64,000 nt of DNA from contig NZ_JACJTU010000034.1 in the NCBI RefSeq assembly GCF_014698835.1, forward strand, positions 19,046-83,045. Reading direction: 5' to 3'. The notes under the pieces were generated by a model. The model made no database searches. It was not told the DNA's origin and worked only from the letters and a program-made list of their open reading frames with translations. The translations under genes were made by a program, and so were the position numbers. The stretch's first letter is position 1. Every line of letters starts with the position of its first letter. Shown one piece after another: positions 18,487 to 28,142 of this stretch. The stretch is from Nostoc paludosum FACHB-159. GTDB taxonomy: Bacteria > Cyanobacteriota > Cyanobacteriia > Cyanobacteriales > Nostocaceae.

Positions 18487-19794
18487 TTACTTTTTTACTA
18501 AAAAATATGCTGTAGCATAATCAGGTAATTGGCTGACATACTGCCCAAATTCTTTTTGATTCTTAAAAATGCCTGCCAAAAAATCGAGCTGATAAAGATT
18601 GGGTAAAAATGCTCCGCCTGTATCAGCCATTACTCCCATTTGCAGATGTTTGCGCCCTCCCCTAGTCTGCTCAATGACAATCACTTTACCTAAACCAACA
18701 TTCAGAACATCTCCAGCAAAGGTAACTCCTGGTTTGATGGAAATTTTGGCATCTATTTTGTACCCATACCCTTTAATGGCATCAACTTCTCTAAAGTACC
18801 AATAACGCTTTTGTGCTGTTGGTTTTAATCCCCGGATATAAGCCATACCATTATTTCTGTCTACATTAAAAAATGCCTTATATCCATCCGTAAAATTAAT
18901 CAGAACTGTTCCCTGCATCAGGGCTTCTTCTAAGCCAGTTCTGGTTAGATAAGCAAGACTTTGAACTTTGCCAAATTCTCTACCGCCTGGTTCGTAAATA
19001 CCTGATAGAACATCTTGTTTTGTGTATTTAGTGTAGAACTTATCGGTATTAGAGTTGTCTTTGAGGCTATAAATTCCTGTATTGAAAGTAGAAGTTTTCT
19101 TCCGAGAACCAGTGTGAGTAAAAACTGCGTATTTAGTAATTCTTAATTGTTTTTGTTGTTTATTTTTGGGGTTGTAGGCAGTCCATTTAATAACTCTAAA
19201 ATTGTCATTGATAAACTTAGGGTCTTGTAACCTAGTGGCTCGACCATTAGAAATATCTTCTTTTAAAATAGCACTCATGAAGTCCAAGGTTTGGAGGACA
19301 TCTTGGACAGTAACTCCTTGAGTAGCAAGCACTCCTGTACGCTGAATATCTGGGTCTTGGGAAGCGTAGTCTTGAAAATATTTTCTAGTATTGACGAGAA
19401 CAGTTAATAAATCTTTCTGATTGAAGTTAACCTTATTACCTGGTAGTTTGACTGAAGAAAAAACTTGGTTGCCTGGAACGCTATATTTATATTTTTTAAA
19501 TTCATCAACAACTGGATAGGGTGTAGATGCGGCTAATAAATTCTGTGGAGATGAAGGAGCATTTTGTTTGTCTATTTTTTCTTCAGTAACAAAAGAATTT
19601 TGAAACGTTTGATTTGAAGTCAAAGAAATATGTGGTTGAAGTGAACCAGAATTTTCTTGTTGAGTAAAGCTTTGTTCTTGTGGGGCTATCTGTTTAGTTT
19701 TTGATTGAGTGTATAGATAGCTACTGGCTAAGCTGACAAGCATTAAACCAGCAGAACCTACTGTCAGCCGGAATTTTTGGTTAAATAATACCAT
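18487..19794 (-). CDS. MltA-like murein lytic transglycosylase
   Basis: 435 residues. An N-terminal membrane anchor or signal (LTVGSAGLMLVSLASSYLY) is followed by a Gln/Ser-rich linker to about 105. A domain with FQDYASQDPDIQRTGV and SGIYEPGGREF matches the MltA TGYYEP-type motif. The C-terminal 3D domain reads MGVMADTGGAFLPNLYQLDFLAG, carrying the conserved Asp residues. MltA cleaves the glycan between MurNAc and GlcNAc, leaving 1,6-anhydro ends. Its neighbour murG makes the same polymer's precursor, but there is a 250-bp gap, so co-transcription is doubtful. The family call is by motif only. Confidence 0.65.
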   Translation of the reverse strand: MVLFNQKFRLTVGSAGLMLVSLASSYLYTQSKTKQIAPQEQSFTQQENSGSLQPHISLTSNQTFQNSFVTEEKIDKQNAPSSPQNLLAASTPYPVVDEFKKYKYSVPGNQVFSSVKLPGNKVNFNQKDLLTVLVNTRKYFQDYASQDPDIQRTGVLATQGVTVQDVLQTLDFMSAILKEDISNGRATRLQDPKFINDNFRVIKWTAYNPKNKQQKQLRITKYAVFTHTGSRKKTSTFNTGIYSLKDNSNTDKFYTKYTKQDVLSGIYEPGGREFGKVQSLAYLTRTGLEEALMQGTVLINFTDGYKAFFNVDRNNGMAYIRGLKPTAQKRYWYFREVDAIKGYGYKIDAKISIKPGVTFAGDVLNVGLGKVIVIEQTRGGRKHLQMGVMADTGGAFLPNLYQLDFLAGIFKNQKEFGQYVSQLPDYATAYFLVKK

Positions 19795-19824
19795 TTGGGG
19801 TTTAAGATTTTAAATTTTGAATTA

Positions 19825-19916
19825 TAGCAGGCAACAGGCAATAGGCAATGGGCAAGAGGGTTGCGAAAGTTTTTTGGTATCTGGGTTTTCTGGTAAGCTT
19901 ATGTCCTAAACTATGC
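19825..19916. repeat. Dispersed repeat, copy A
   Basis: Begins TAGCAGGCAACAGGCAATAG, contains GGGTTTTCTGGTAAGC and ends TTATGTCCTAAACTATGC. A diverged copy lies at 32051-32125 with the same order of blocks (TAGCAGGCAATAGG, GGTTTGGGTGTTT, TTATGTCCTAACCTAGC). Both sit in intergenic DNA. Confidence 0.65.
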
Positions 19917-20044
19917 TTTAACCACTTTATCCAAGAGTGAGGAAATCAGCTTTTTGTGATTTGTCTGTCGCAATGATTTTTAAAATTGCTGGAAAAGAAA
20001 TTTTTATTGTTTGTTATTATTTTCAACTTTTAATTTTGAATTGT

Positions 20045-21118
20045 TTACGTTTCTATCACCTCACGCACTAACTGTGCCAATTTTTCGGCACTATCGGGAA
20101 CTGCGATCGCTTTGGCTTTTTCCCCCATCTTGGCTAACTCTAGGGGTGAGTGCAATAAGTTCAACACATTACTTTGCAATTCTTCTGGTGTCAACTGCGA
20201 TTGCTTGAGGGTTATCGCCGCACCAGCTTTGGTGAATACTTCCGCATTGTAGGATTGATGGTCTTCTGCGGCAAAGGGATAAGGAATCAAAATCGCTGGT
20301 GTTCCACACACTGCCAATTCTGTCAAGCTACCGGCACCAGAACGACTAATGGCAATAGTCGCCCGCCGCAACAATGCCGCCATATTGTTGTAAAAAGGTA
20401 AGGCAATGTATTGTGGATGTTTGAGAGTATCTGCTTCGGGATCGCGATCGCCAGTCAAGTGTACTACATAAGCCCCAGCATCGAACCAAGCATTTGCCGC
20501 TTCACGCACTAATTTATTGATACCAACGGCACCTTGGCTACCACCAAAGACGACAATTAAAGGAACATTTTCGGGAATAGCTAAATCCAGCGGCGCATTG
20601 ATTCCACCATCTAGGAATTGCGCTCTCACAGGAGTGCCAACGCAGACATTTTTGGCACGGGGTAAATACTTAGCGGCGACTTCAAATCCCAAGGCTACCA
20701 CACTACACCAAGGGCCAAAAAAGCGAGTTACTTTACCTGGCAAGGCATTAGATTCGTGGAAAATCACGGGTAACCCAACCGAACGCGCCGCAATTACCGC
20801 AGGGCCAGCAATATAACCCCCTGTGGTAAACACTCCTTGAAAATTTCCCTGTTTGAGAATTCGCCTGACTTGGAAAATCGAACCCGCGAGTCTAGCTAAA
20901 GTGCGAAGCGAAGCAATGCTAAACCCTTGCTGAAACCCTTCAACTGCAATAGTATTCAAGGGATACTCTTTAGGGACAAGTTCAGTTTCTAGCCGATTGG
21001 GTACTCCCAGCCACTCTATTTGATAATCTGGCAGTTTTTCGGCTAGTGCGATCGCTGGAAACAAATGTCCACCAGTTCCACTGGCAGCTATTAATAATTT
21101 GATTGGTGTGTTTGCCAT
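20045..21118 (-). CDS. murG: MurG, GlcNAc transferase making lipid II
   Basis: A membrane-associated GT28 glycosyltransferase that adds GlcNAc from UDP-GlcNAc to lipid I, giving lipid II for peptidoglycan. 357 residues, normal for the family. Motifs are AASGTGGHLFPAIALAE at the N-terminus, HESNALPGKVTRFF, GGSQGAVGINKLV and a C-terminal sugar-nucleotide region SRSGAGSLTELAVCGTPAILIPYPFA. I start at the ATG at 21118, one codon after a possible TTG. It is divergent from an exported NTF2-like gene across about 85 bp. Confidence 0.96.
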   Translation of the reverse strand: MANTPIKLLIAASGTGGHLFPAIALAEKLPDYQIEWLGVPNRLETELVPKEYPLNTIAVEGFQQGFSIASLRTLARLAGSIFQVRRILKQGNFQGVFTTGGYIAGPAVIAARSVGLPVIFHESNALPGKVTRFFGPWCSVVALGFEVAAKYLPRAKNVCVGTPVRAQFLDGGINAPLDLAIPENVPLIVVFGGSQGAVGINKLVREAANAWFDAGAYVVHLTGDRDPEADTLKHPQYIALPFYNNMAALLRRATIAISRSGAGSLTELAVCGTPAILIPYPFAAEDHQSYNAEVFTKAGAAITLKQSQLTPEELQSNVLNLLHSPLELAKMGEKAKAIAVPDSAEKLAQLVREVIET

Positions 21119-21202
21119 CAAACCTCTACCGTTTAGCGTCTAGGTTAACTAAGATAAAGCAATTTCCTTACCTTCTCTAATCAAATCAGTAAACTCTTAC
21201 CA

Positions 21203-22033
21203 ATGAGTAACATTTTAGTGAAACGCAAACTTAGATTATCAACCAGCATCGGGCTGATTTCATTCCTGCTGACACTCGGTTTAACAAGTGCTTGGCAAGC
21301 CACTCAAGCCAGTACACCACAGCAATTAGCCCAAGCAACTACAGCCCAAAATGCACCAGCCGAACTGAAAAACTTGTTGACACAAGTTGATGCTGCTGCA
21401 AGCAAAGGCGATGCCAAAGGCGTGTTACAGTTTTACGCCCCCAATTTCACTCACGGAGATGGGTTAAATCTCCAAACCTTGGAAAAGTCGCTGGTTTCAC
21501 TTTGGCAAAGATATCCTAAATTGCAATACAGTACTAAATTACTGTCTGCAAAATCTGAGGGTAACGCCATTATCGCCGAAACAGAAACTAAAATAATCGG
21601 CTCACCCTCCGCTAACAGTAAGAATTTGGCTCTTGATGCCACAATTAAATCACGTCAGCGTGTCGTTGGTGGAAAAATTGTCCGCCAAGACATTTTATCA
21701 GAACGCACGCAACTTACCTCTGGAACCAACCCGCCGCAAGTTGATATTAAATTGCCACAGCAAGTAAAAGTTGGACAGAAGTATAATTTTGATGCGATCG
21801 TTAAAGAACCACTTGGGGATGATTTTCTCTTAGGAACAGCACTAGAGGAACCCATTCGACCAGATAAATATCTCAGCCCTACATCCGTGGATTTACAATT
21901 ACTCACATCTGGTGGAGTGTTTAAAGAAGGACAAGCACCATCTATTCCTGGGAACCAATGGGTTTCTGCCGTCATCCTCCGGGGTAATGGAATGACGATG
22001 GTAACTCAGCGCCTGCAAGTGGTGAAAAAGTAG
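21203..22033 (+). CDS. Exported protein with an NTF2/SnoaL-like domain
   Basis: 276 residues. A signal peptide is visible (LSTSIGLISFLLTLGLTSAWQATQAS), with cleavage likely near residue 38. Residues 50-150 resemble an NTF2/SnoaL-like cone fold (LLTQVDAAASKGDAKGVLQFYAPNF, LWQRYPKLQYS), then a beta-rich C-terminal domain of about 100 residues with PPQVDIKLPQQVKVGQKYNFD. No catalytic motif is clear. It is probably periplasmic. The role is unknown; its divergent neighbour is murG, which may be chance. Confidence 0.7.
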   Translation: MSNILVKRKLRLSTSIGLISFLLTLGLTSAWQATQASTPQQLAQATTAQNAPAELKNLLTQVDAAASKGDAKGVLQFYAPNFTHGDGLNLQTLEKSLVSLWQRYPKLQYSTKLLSAKSEGNAIIAETETKIIGSPSANSKNLALDATIKSRQRVVGGKIVRQDILSERTQLTSGTNPPQVDIKLPQQVKVGQKYNFDAIVKEPLGDDFLLGTALEEPIRPDKYLSPTSVDLQLLTSGGVFKEGQAPSIPGNQWVSAVILRGNGMTMVTQRLQVVKK

Positions 22034-22057
22034 AGACGCGATTCATCCCCCTTGTAG

Positions 22058-22077
22058 AGACGCGATGAATCGCGTCT
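22058..22077. repeat. Palindrome after the NTF2-like gene
   Basis: Arms AGACGCGAT and ATCGCGTCT flank a 2-base centre. A degenerate half copy precedes it at 22033-22046. It may end the upstream transcript, and the same GTAGAGACGCGATGAA core recurs at 18421-18436 as a dispersed element. Confidence 0.6.
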
Positions 22078-22319
22078 GTTAACAGTTAGTGCGCTAGGCT
22101 ACTACTAGCGTACTAGAAATATTGATGTCGGTTACCTTGAATCCATCGTTATTACGTTCATTAAAGCCTTTGGCGAGTAGCGATCGCTCTTTGATTCTCG
22201 GATAAAATAAATTTCTTTGCAATTGCCTATTGCCCATTGCCTATTGCCTGTTCCCTACTATACCTGAGACTGTAACAATGTAACAATAGCGATCGCAACC
22301 CAACAATTCATCATCACCA

Positions 22320-23369
22320 GTGAACGCACCTACTAACGTCTCCGCGCAAACTCAAAATCGCAAAGCAGATCACATTCGCATTTGCTTAGAAGAAGATGTT
22401 CAGTGTCATGAAGTCACCAACGGACTAGAACGCTATCGCTTCACCCATTGTTGCTTACCAGAACTAGATTACACCGACATTGATATCAGTACAAATTTTT
22501 TGGGTAAACACCTCGGCGCACCTTTATTAATTTCTTCCATGACTGGCGGAACCGAACAAGCAGGAATGATTAATCAACGCTTGGCCGAAGTCGCCCAACA
22601 CTACAAAATTGCAATGGGTGTAGGTTCCCAGCGAGTAGCCGTGGAAAAACCCCAGGTAGCTGATACTTTTGCTGTTCGCAAATATGCGCCGGATGTTCTA
22701 CTATTTGCTAACTTGGGGGCTGTGCAACTTAACTATAAATATGGCTTGGATCAATGTCTGCGGGTAGTCGATATTCTAGAAGCTGATGCGTTGATTTTAC
22801 ACATTAACCCCCTGCAAGAGTGCATTCAACCAAAAGGTGATATTAATTTTAAAGGTTTAATTGACAATATTTCTAAAGTATGTTCTAAAATGCCAGTACC
22901 AGTAATTGCCAAAGAAGTGGGTAATGGCATTTCAGCTGCGATCGCCAAGAAACTTTTAGATGCTGGAGTCACAGCCATTGATGTCGCTGGTGCGGGTGGT
23001 ACTTCCTGGGCGAAAGTGGAAAGCGAACGAGCTGAAAATGCCTTGCAACGTCGCTTGGGGAGAACATTTGCCGATTGGGGTTTACCGACAGCAGAGTGCA
23101 TTACGAGTATTCGAGCCATCGCCCCGGATGTGCCATTAATTGCTTCGGGAGGATTGCGTCATGGACTAGATGCAGCAATGGCGATCGCTTTAGGAGCAGA
23201 TATCGCCGGTTTCGCAATGCCCTTCCTGAAAGCAGCAGCAGTATCACAGACAGCAGTAGCCGAACTAGCTGAAGTATTAATTGCTGAAATAACTACAGTA
23301 TTATTTTGTACTGGTAATGCTACTTTGTCTCAGTTAAAGCACTCTGGTAGTTTACAGCACATAGAATAA
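22320..23369 (+). CDS. fni: Type 2 isopentenyl-diphosphate delta-isomerase
   Basis: An FMN- and NADPH-dependent enzyme interconverting IPP and DMAPP for carotenoid, chlorophyll phytyl and quinone synthesis. 349 residues, the family norm. Features are NRKADHIRICLEEDVQ near the N-terminus, ISSMTGGTEQAGMINQRLA, GVGSQR, HINPLQECIQPKGD, KEVGNGIS and the C-terminal GASGGLRHGLD-type FMN phosphate site (seen as ASGGLRHGLDAAMAIALGAD). The start is a GTG at 22320; no in-frame ATG fits the family N-terminus. Confidence 0.95.
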   Translation: MNAPTNVSAQTQNRKADHIRICLEEDVQCHEVTNGLERYRFTHCCLPELDYTDIDISTNFLGKHLGAPLLISSMTGGTEQAGMINQRLAEVAQHYKIAMGVGSQRVAVEKPQVADTFAVRKYAPDVLLFANLGAVQLNYKYGLDQCLRVVDILEADALILHINPLQECIQPKGDINFKGLIDNISKVCSKMPVPVIAKEVGNGISAAIAKKLLDAGVTAIDVAGAGGTSWAKVESERAENALQRRLGRTFADWGLPTAECITSIRAIAPDVPLIASGGLRHGLDAAMAIALGADIAGFAMPFLKAAAVSQTAVAELAEVLIAEITTVLFCTGNATLSQLKHSGSLQHIE

Positions 23370-23463
23370 ATTTAATACCAATTCTGGCGTTGCTGAATTT
23401 GAATACGAAATGTAAAAATCAACTATCCTATAATCTTAAATCGCCACTAACGCCACTAAACTG

Positions 23464-24450
23464 ATGATTGAAGTTGAGCATCTGAGTAAAATATACGGTT
23501 CTACCCCAGCGATTACTGATGTCACTTTTAACGTGGAACCAGGGGAAATTTTAGGGCTGCTGGGGCCGAATGGCGCTGGTAAAACCACAACTATGCGGAT
23601 TCTAGCTGGTTATTTACCGGCAACCGATGGCAATGCCCGCATTGCTGGTTATGATGTCCATGAAAATTCCCTGGCTGTGCGCCAAAGAATTGGTTATTTA
23701 CCGGAAACGCCACCGTTATATCCAGAAATGACGGTGGAGGCATTTTTGCATTTTGTCGCCCAAATTAAAGGAGTTCCAGCAGGCGATCGCAATCAGAAGG
23801 TAACAGGGGCGATCGAACGCTGTAATTTAGAAGATAAGCGGCGGGTAATTATTCGCAAACTTTCTAAAGGATATCGCCAACGGGTGGGAATTGCTCAAGC
23901 GATCGTCCACGATCCTCCAGCAATCATCCTCGATGAACCTACCGTGGGACTAGATCCAAGGCAAATAATTGAAGTGCGGAATTTAATTAAAAGTCTCGCT
24001 GGTACTCACACAATTATTCTCTCTACACACATTCTCCCAGAAGTGAGTATGACTTGCAGCCGTGTTGCCATCATTAATCGCGGTAAAGTAGTCGCAACTA
24101 ATACACCAGAAAATTTGATGACCCAGTTGACAGGCGGTTCAGGGTATGAAGTGGAAATAGAAGGAGAAGCCGCCCTAGCGAAACAAGTATTACAAAATAT
24201 TGCGGGCGTGAGTTTGGTAGAATCAATTCCGACAGCGGGAGGTCATCAACCCCAGGCAAATCGGGCTTACCTGCGGGTGATATCCCAACCAGGGAAAGAA
24301 CCAGGAAAGGATATTGCCACAACCTTAGTACGAGCAGGATTCGGTTTACATGAATTGCGGCGAGTTAACGCTACCTTAGAAGATGTGTTCTTGCAACTGA
24401 CCACAGAAGAAAAGAATTTAGAAGCAGCCACACAAGGAGAAGCCGCATAA
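23464..24450 (+). CDS. ABC transporter ATPase of the Gld/ABC-2 type
   Basis: 328 residues, cytosolic nucleotide-binding subunit. Walker A GPNGAGKT (34-41), signature LSKGYRQRVG, Walker B AIILDEPT and a C-terminal ABC-2 extension. It starts a four-gene co-directional cluster (ATPase, ABC-2 permease, GldG-like, DUF4340). Its stop codon abuts the permease ATG, so translation is likely coupled. In Bacteroidetes GldA/F/G support gliding. Cyanobacterial homologues are less defined; export of polysaccharide or a motility factor is inference. Confidence 0.9.
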   Translation: MIEVEHLSKIYGSTPAITDVTFNVEPGEILGLLGPNGAGKTTTMRILAGYLPATDGNARIAGYDVHENSLAVRQRIGYLPETPPLYPEMTVEAFLHFVAQIKGVPAGDRNQKVTGAIERCNLEDKRRVIIRKLSKGYRQRVGIAQAIVHDPPAIILDEPTVGLDPRQIIEVRNLIKSLAGTHTIILSTHILPEVSMTCSRVAIINRGKVVATNTPENLMTQLTGGSGYEVEIEGEAALAKQVLQNIAGVSLVESIPTAGGHQPQANRAYLRVISQPGKEPGKDIATTLVRAGFGLHELRRVNATLEDVFLQLTTEEKNLEAATQGEAA

Positions 24451-25260
24451 ATGGGTGTAGTACTGGGTAATATTATTGCCATTTATCGCCGAGAGTTACA
24501 GAGTTATTTTGTATCACCTTTGGCCTATGCGATCGCCAGTGTATTTTGGTTCGTCGCTGGATTATTTTTCGTGATGATTTTAGTAGGGCCAAATGGCATT
24601 TTTGCAGCAGCAGCGACAATCGATGGACAAGCGCAACAAGGGTTATCAACACCAACAATAGATTTCGCCTACGAATTTGTGCGAGCATTTTTGGATTCAA
24701 TGGGTGGGTTGCTGTTATTTATCCTGCCAATTCTCTCAATGGGACTTTATGCCGAAGAACGTAAGCGGGGCACTTTAGAATTATTAGCTACGTCACCAAT
24801 CACCAATTGGACGGTAGCTGTAGGTAAGTTATTAGGTGTGGTAACGTTTTTTATCACAATGATTGTGCCTGTGCTAGTGTTAGAAGCATTTGCCATCAGT
24901 GGAGCAAATCCACCAATGACGCCCTCAATTCCCTTAGTGGGTCATTTTGGCTTAATCTTACTCGCAGGGGCAATCTTATCTTTAGGAATGTTTATTTCCT
25001 CATTAACAGACAGCACAATTCTGTCTGCTGTTCTCACCTTTGCAGTAATATTATTACTGTTATTTTTTGATACGATCGCCAAAAATATCCCTGGGCCTGT
25101 AGGTGAAGCCTTAGGTTATCTATCGTTACTGAAACATTACAACACCTTCATTCAAGGAATTTTCGATACCAGCGCTTTGATTTTATTTGCCAGTTACATT
25201 TTTTTGGGCATCTTTCTCACAGCTCAATCCATTGATGCACTGCGCTTTCAAAGACAGTAG
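24451..25260 (+). CDS. ABC-2 type permease (GldF-like)
   Basis: 269 residues with six hydrophobic segments, among them YAIASVFWFVAGLFFVMIL, GGLLLFILPILSMGL, FFITMIVPVLVLEAFAIS, LILLAGAILSLGMFISSL, ILSAVLTFAVILLLLFFD and ALILFASYIFLGIFL. The cytoplasmic motif YAEERKRGTLELLATSPI is characteristic of ABC-2 exporters of this class. It immediately follows its ATPase with no intergenic base. Confidence 0.9.
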   Translation: MGVVLGNIIAIYRRELQSYFVSPLAYAIASVFWFVAGLFFVMILVGPNGIFAAAATIDGQAQQGLSTPTIDFAYEFVRAFLDSMGGLLLFILPILSMGLYAEERKRGTLELLATSPITNWTVAVGKLLGVVTFFITMIVPVLVLEAFAISGANPPMTPSIPLVGHFGLILLAGAILSLGMFISSLTDSTILSAVLTFAVILLLLFFDTIAKNIPGPVGEALGYLSLLKHYNTFIQGIFDTSALILFASYIFLGIFLTAQSIDALRFQRQ

Positions 25261-25268
25261 TCATCTGA

Positions 25269-25435
25269 GTTATGAGTTAAAAGTTAGGAGTGAAGAGTTA
25301 AAACTATAAACTTCTAACTCCTAGTAATCACAATCAGTTATGAGTTAAAAATTAGGAATGAACAATTAAAACTATAAACTTCTAACTCCTAACTCCTAAC
25401 TCCTAATTCCTAACTCCTAATTCCTAACTCCTCAC
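25269..25435. repeat. Tandem duplication with heptamer tail
   Basis: A unit of about 55 bp starting GTTATGAGTTAAAA occurs at 25269-25323 and again at 25337-25389. The second is followed by seven-base repeats (CTAACTC, CTAATTC) to 25435. Such TAACTCC heptamers are typical Nostoc intergenic repeats. They separate the permease from the GldG-like gene without interrupting the cluster's direction. Confidence 0.75.
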
Positions 25436-25450
25436 TTCAGTTTAATTAAT

Positions 25451-27187
25451 ATGAAGATAGTTGCAAAGAAAAAACTGTGGAAATATCTGTTTTGGCTAGG
25501 CCCATTCTTAATTACTGTGGGGTTAACAGTCGGGTTAGTCTCTGAACAGTGGGGATTAATTTCACTAGCATTCTTGATTGCGGGAATTACCATTATTGGG
25601 TCGTGGATAATATGGCAAAGCTACCAAACGAATTTATGGAAGCGCCGTTCTACCCAAGCTGGAACTAACGCCTTAGTGGCAACTCTAGCACTATTAACAA
25701 TTTTGGGATTAATTAACTTTTTGGGAACTCGCTATAACTTCCGGGCAGATTTAACAGAAACTCAATTATTCACCCTTGCACCTCAGTCGCGGGAATTGGT
25801 GAAATCCCTGCCACAGCCAGTAAAAATCTGGGTATTTGATATTAACCAGAATCCCCAAGACGTGCAATTATTAGAAAATTATCGTCGGCAAAGCTCAAAG
25901 TTTAATTTTGAATATGTCGATCCCCAACTTAAACCAGGACTAGCAGAAAAAATTGGTGCAAAAGATTATGGCGAAGTTTACCTAGAATATGGGGATAAAA
26001 GAGAATTAATCCAAACACTCAATCAAACTGAACGTCTTTCAGAAATCAAATTAACTAGTCGGCTACAAAAACTAACAAGTTCAACAACAACCAAAATTTA
26101 CTTACTCCAAGGTCATGGCGAAAGCCAACTTTCACCAGCTAAAGGTGCAATATCACAAGCAATTGAGGGATTAAAAGATAAAAATTACATAACAGAACCG
26201 CTGAGTCTAGTAGAAAACCCGAAAGTTCCTCAAGATGCAGCTGTAGTCATAGTCTCTAGCCCCAAGCGGGGACTGTTTGAAGCCGAAGTCAAAGCTTTGC
26301 AAGAATATCTTAATCGAGGTGGTAACTTGCTGCTGATGATCGATCCTAATACCGATCCCAAACTTGACAGCTTGCTAAAAGAGTGGGGCGTTCGTTTGGA
26401 TAATCGTTTAGCAGTAGATGTTTCAAGTGAAAACGTCGTGGGACTTGGTCCTGCTGCACCTTTGGTGACAGAATACGGACAACATCCCATTACCAAAGAT
26501 TTCCGCAACGATATTTCTTTTTATCCCATTGCCCGACCTCTGGAAATTACATCTGTACCCGGTATCGAAGCCACTCCTCTACTGCGAACCAAACAGTATC
26601 CACTTAGCTGGGCAGAAAGCGACCTAGAAAGCGAAAAATTGGAATTTAATCCAGATAAAGACCTCAAAGGGCCTCTCACCTTAGGCGTTGCCTTAACAAG
26701 AAAACAAACACCCAAATCTAGTTCCCCTACAGCGACACCTACGCCCCTACCATCACCAACTACCCAAAACAAAACTTCACCCACACCTACATCGCTACCA
26801 TCACCAACTACCCAAAACAAAACTTCACCCACACCTACATCGCTACCATCACCAACTACCCAAAACAAAACTTCACCCACCCCCTCATCTCCCCCCTCTC
26901 CCTCATCTCAAACACCTACCGAGTCAAGGTTGGTCGTTTTCGGAAACTCCAACTTTGCCACCGATGGCTTGTTTGATAGGCAACTAAATGGAGATGTATT
27001 TCTCAACTCAGTTACTTGGCTCAATCAACAAGATAAGCAACCCCTTTCTATTCGCCCCAAAGAACCAAAAAATCGCCGGATAAGTCTAACAACTACCCAA
27101 GCCAATGTTTTAACATTGTCATCTTTATTACTTTTACCCCTCAGCGGATTTGCGGCAGCAGTTCTTCTCTGGTGGAAACGAAGGTAA
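25451..27187 (+). CDS. GldG-like ABC accessory protein
   Basis: 578 residues. Three N-terminal TM segments (LFWLGPFLITVGLTVGLV; ISLAFLIAGITIIGSW; LVATLALLTILGLINFLG), then a large extracytoplasmic GldG/ABC_transp_aux domain (ETQLFTLAPQSRELVKSL; VKIWVFD; KIYLLQGHGE; GGNLLLMIDPNTDP), and a C-terminal TM (LSSLLLLPLSGFAAAVLLWW) ending WWKRR. A Pro/Thr/Ser linker near 425-490 contains a 16-residue repeat encoded at 26750-26882. It works with the two genes upstream; the cargo is unknown. Confidence 0.88.
   Translation: MKIVAKKKLWKYLFWLGPFLITVGLTVGLVSEQWGLISLAFLIAGITIIGSWIIWQSYQTNLWKRRSTQAGTNALVATLALLTILGLINFLGTRYNFRADLTETQLFTLAPQSRELVKSLPQPVKIWVFDINQNPQDVQLLENYRRQSSKFNFEYVDPQLKPGLAEKIGAKDYGEVYLEYGDKRELIQTLNQTERLSEIKLTSRLQKLTSSTTTKIYLLQGHGESQLSPAKGAISQAIEGLKDKNYITEPLSLVENPKVPQDAAVVIVSSPKRGLFEAEVKALQEYLNRGGNLLLMIDPNTDPKLDSLLKEWGVRLDNRLAVDVSSENVVGLGPAAPLVTEYGQHPITKDFRNDISFYPIARPLEITSVPGIEATPLLRTKQYPLSWAESDLESEKLEFNPDKDLKGPLTLGVALTRKQTPKSSSPTATPTPLPSPTTQNKTSPTPTSLPSPTTQNKTSPTPTSLPSPTTQNKTSPTPSSPPSPSSQTPTESRLVVFGNSNFATDGLFDRQLNGDVFLNSVTWLNQQDKQPLSIRPKEPKNRRISLTTTQANVLTLSSLLLLPLSGFAAAVLLWWKRR
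26750..26882 (+). repeat. In-frame 48-bp repeat in the GldG-like linker
   Basis: Units start at 26750, 26798 and 26846. The first two are complete and the third is nearly so. Each encodes PSPTTQNKTSPTPTSL. The units are near-identical in DNA, so copy number may vary between strains. Confidence 0.85.
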
Positions 27188-27322
27188 AAAGGGAGTCGCC
27201 AGTGCGGGAGGCACAGGGGCAGAGGAGACCATTCAAAATTCTTGCATTAAAGAACTTCTGCCTCCTGCCTCCTGCCTCCTGCCTCCTGCCTCCTGCCCAA
27301 TGCCCAATAACAAATTAAAAAA

Positions 27323-27949
27323 ATGAAATTGCCACGAACAACTTTAATTTTGGTATTACTAGCGCTGGGTTTAGGCAGTTTTGTTTACTTCTATGAAATT
27401 AAAGGTGCCACTCAGCGACAAGAAATTAAAGAGCAAAAGCAGCAAATTTTCTCTTTTGCCGAAGATGATGTGCAGGCTTTAACAGTAAAGACAAAAAAAC
27501 TCACTCTGAATTTGGAACGTAGCAATCAATCTAATAACCCCAAATGGCTAATTAAATCTCCAATATCAGAACCAGCAAATGACGCTATTGTTTCTTATTT
27601 GATGGATTTGTTGGTTAAAGGTAACAGCGAGCGCACTTTGCCAACTCCAGCAAGTCAACTTGGACAATTCGGTTTAGATCAACCACAAGCAACTATTAAT
27701 ATTACCCTGAAAAATCAGCAAAGGCATCAATTAATTTTAGGAAAACATAACTTTAACGGCTTTCTTCTATATGCTCAAACTGACCCAGTGACAAAACCCG
27801 ATGGCAATGTAAATGTGCTATTGGTACCTATAGATTTTGAAAAGGCCGTAGATCGGGAATTATCCGAGTGGAAACAATCCGAAAGTAATGTTAAATCAAC
27901 ACCTTTGCCAAGCAATCTGCCTCTACCGACTCCGACAAATGCCAAATAG
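27323..27949 (+). CDS. DUF4340 domain protein of the Gld-type cluster
   Basis: 208 residues. One N-terminal membrane anchor (TTLILVLLALGLGSFVYFY) is followed by a DUF4340 extracytoplasmic domain (FSFAEDDVQALTVKTKKLTL; WLIKSPISEPANDAIVSYLMDLL; FGLDQPQATINITLKNQQ; LILGKHNFNGFLLYAQ). DUF4340 proteins regularly follow GldG homologues and are thought to be part of the same complex. The C-terminus is Pro-rich. It lies 135 bp after the GldG-like gene, with the gap filled by CTGCCTC heptamers. Confidence 0.87.
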   Translation: MKLPRTTLILVLLALGLGSFVYFYEIKGATQRQEIKEQKQQIFSFAEDDVQALTVKTKKLTLNLERSNQSNNPKWLIKSPISEPANDAIVSYLMDLLVKGNSERTLPTPASQLGQFGLDQPQATINITLKNQQRHQLILGKHNFNGFLLYAQTDPVTKPDGNVNVLLVPIDFEKAVDRELSEWKQSESNVKSTPLPSNLPLPTPTNAK

Positions 27950-27993
27950 GCAATCATAGAGTTCTCCTGTCTGTTAATATAACCTTCAATAGT

Positions 27994-28011
27994 GGCTAAC
28001 AATTGTTAGCC
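27994..28011. repeat. Perfect 18-bp palindrome
   Basis: GGCTAACAA followed by its reverse complement, downstream of the DUF4340 gene. It may terminate the ABC cluster, but lacks a T-tract, and may instead be one of the dispersed palindromes. Confidence 0.5.
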
Positions 28012-28142
28012 CCTACTTCAAATATGGCTATTTTTTCTAAGTTATACAAATTTTAAAAAAGATTACGAAAGATGAATTTACTAAACTCCGATTCAAAATC
28101 CTATTTGTAATCTAAAATCTAAAATCTAAAATCTAAAATTAT

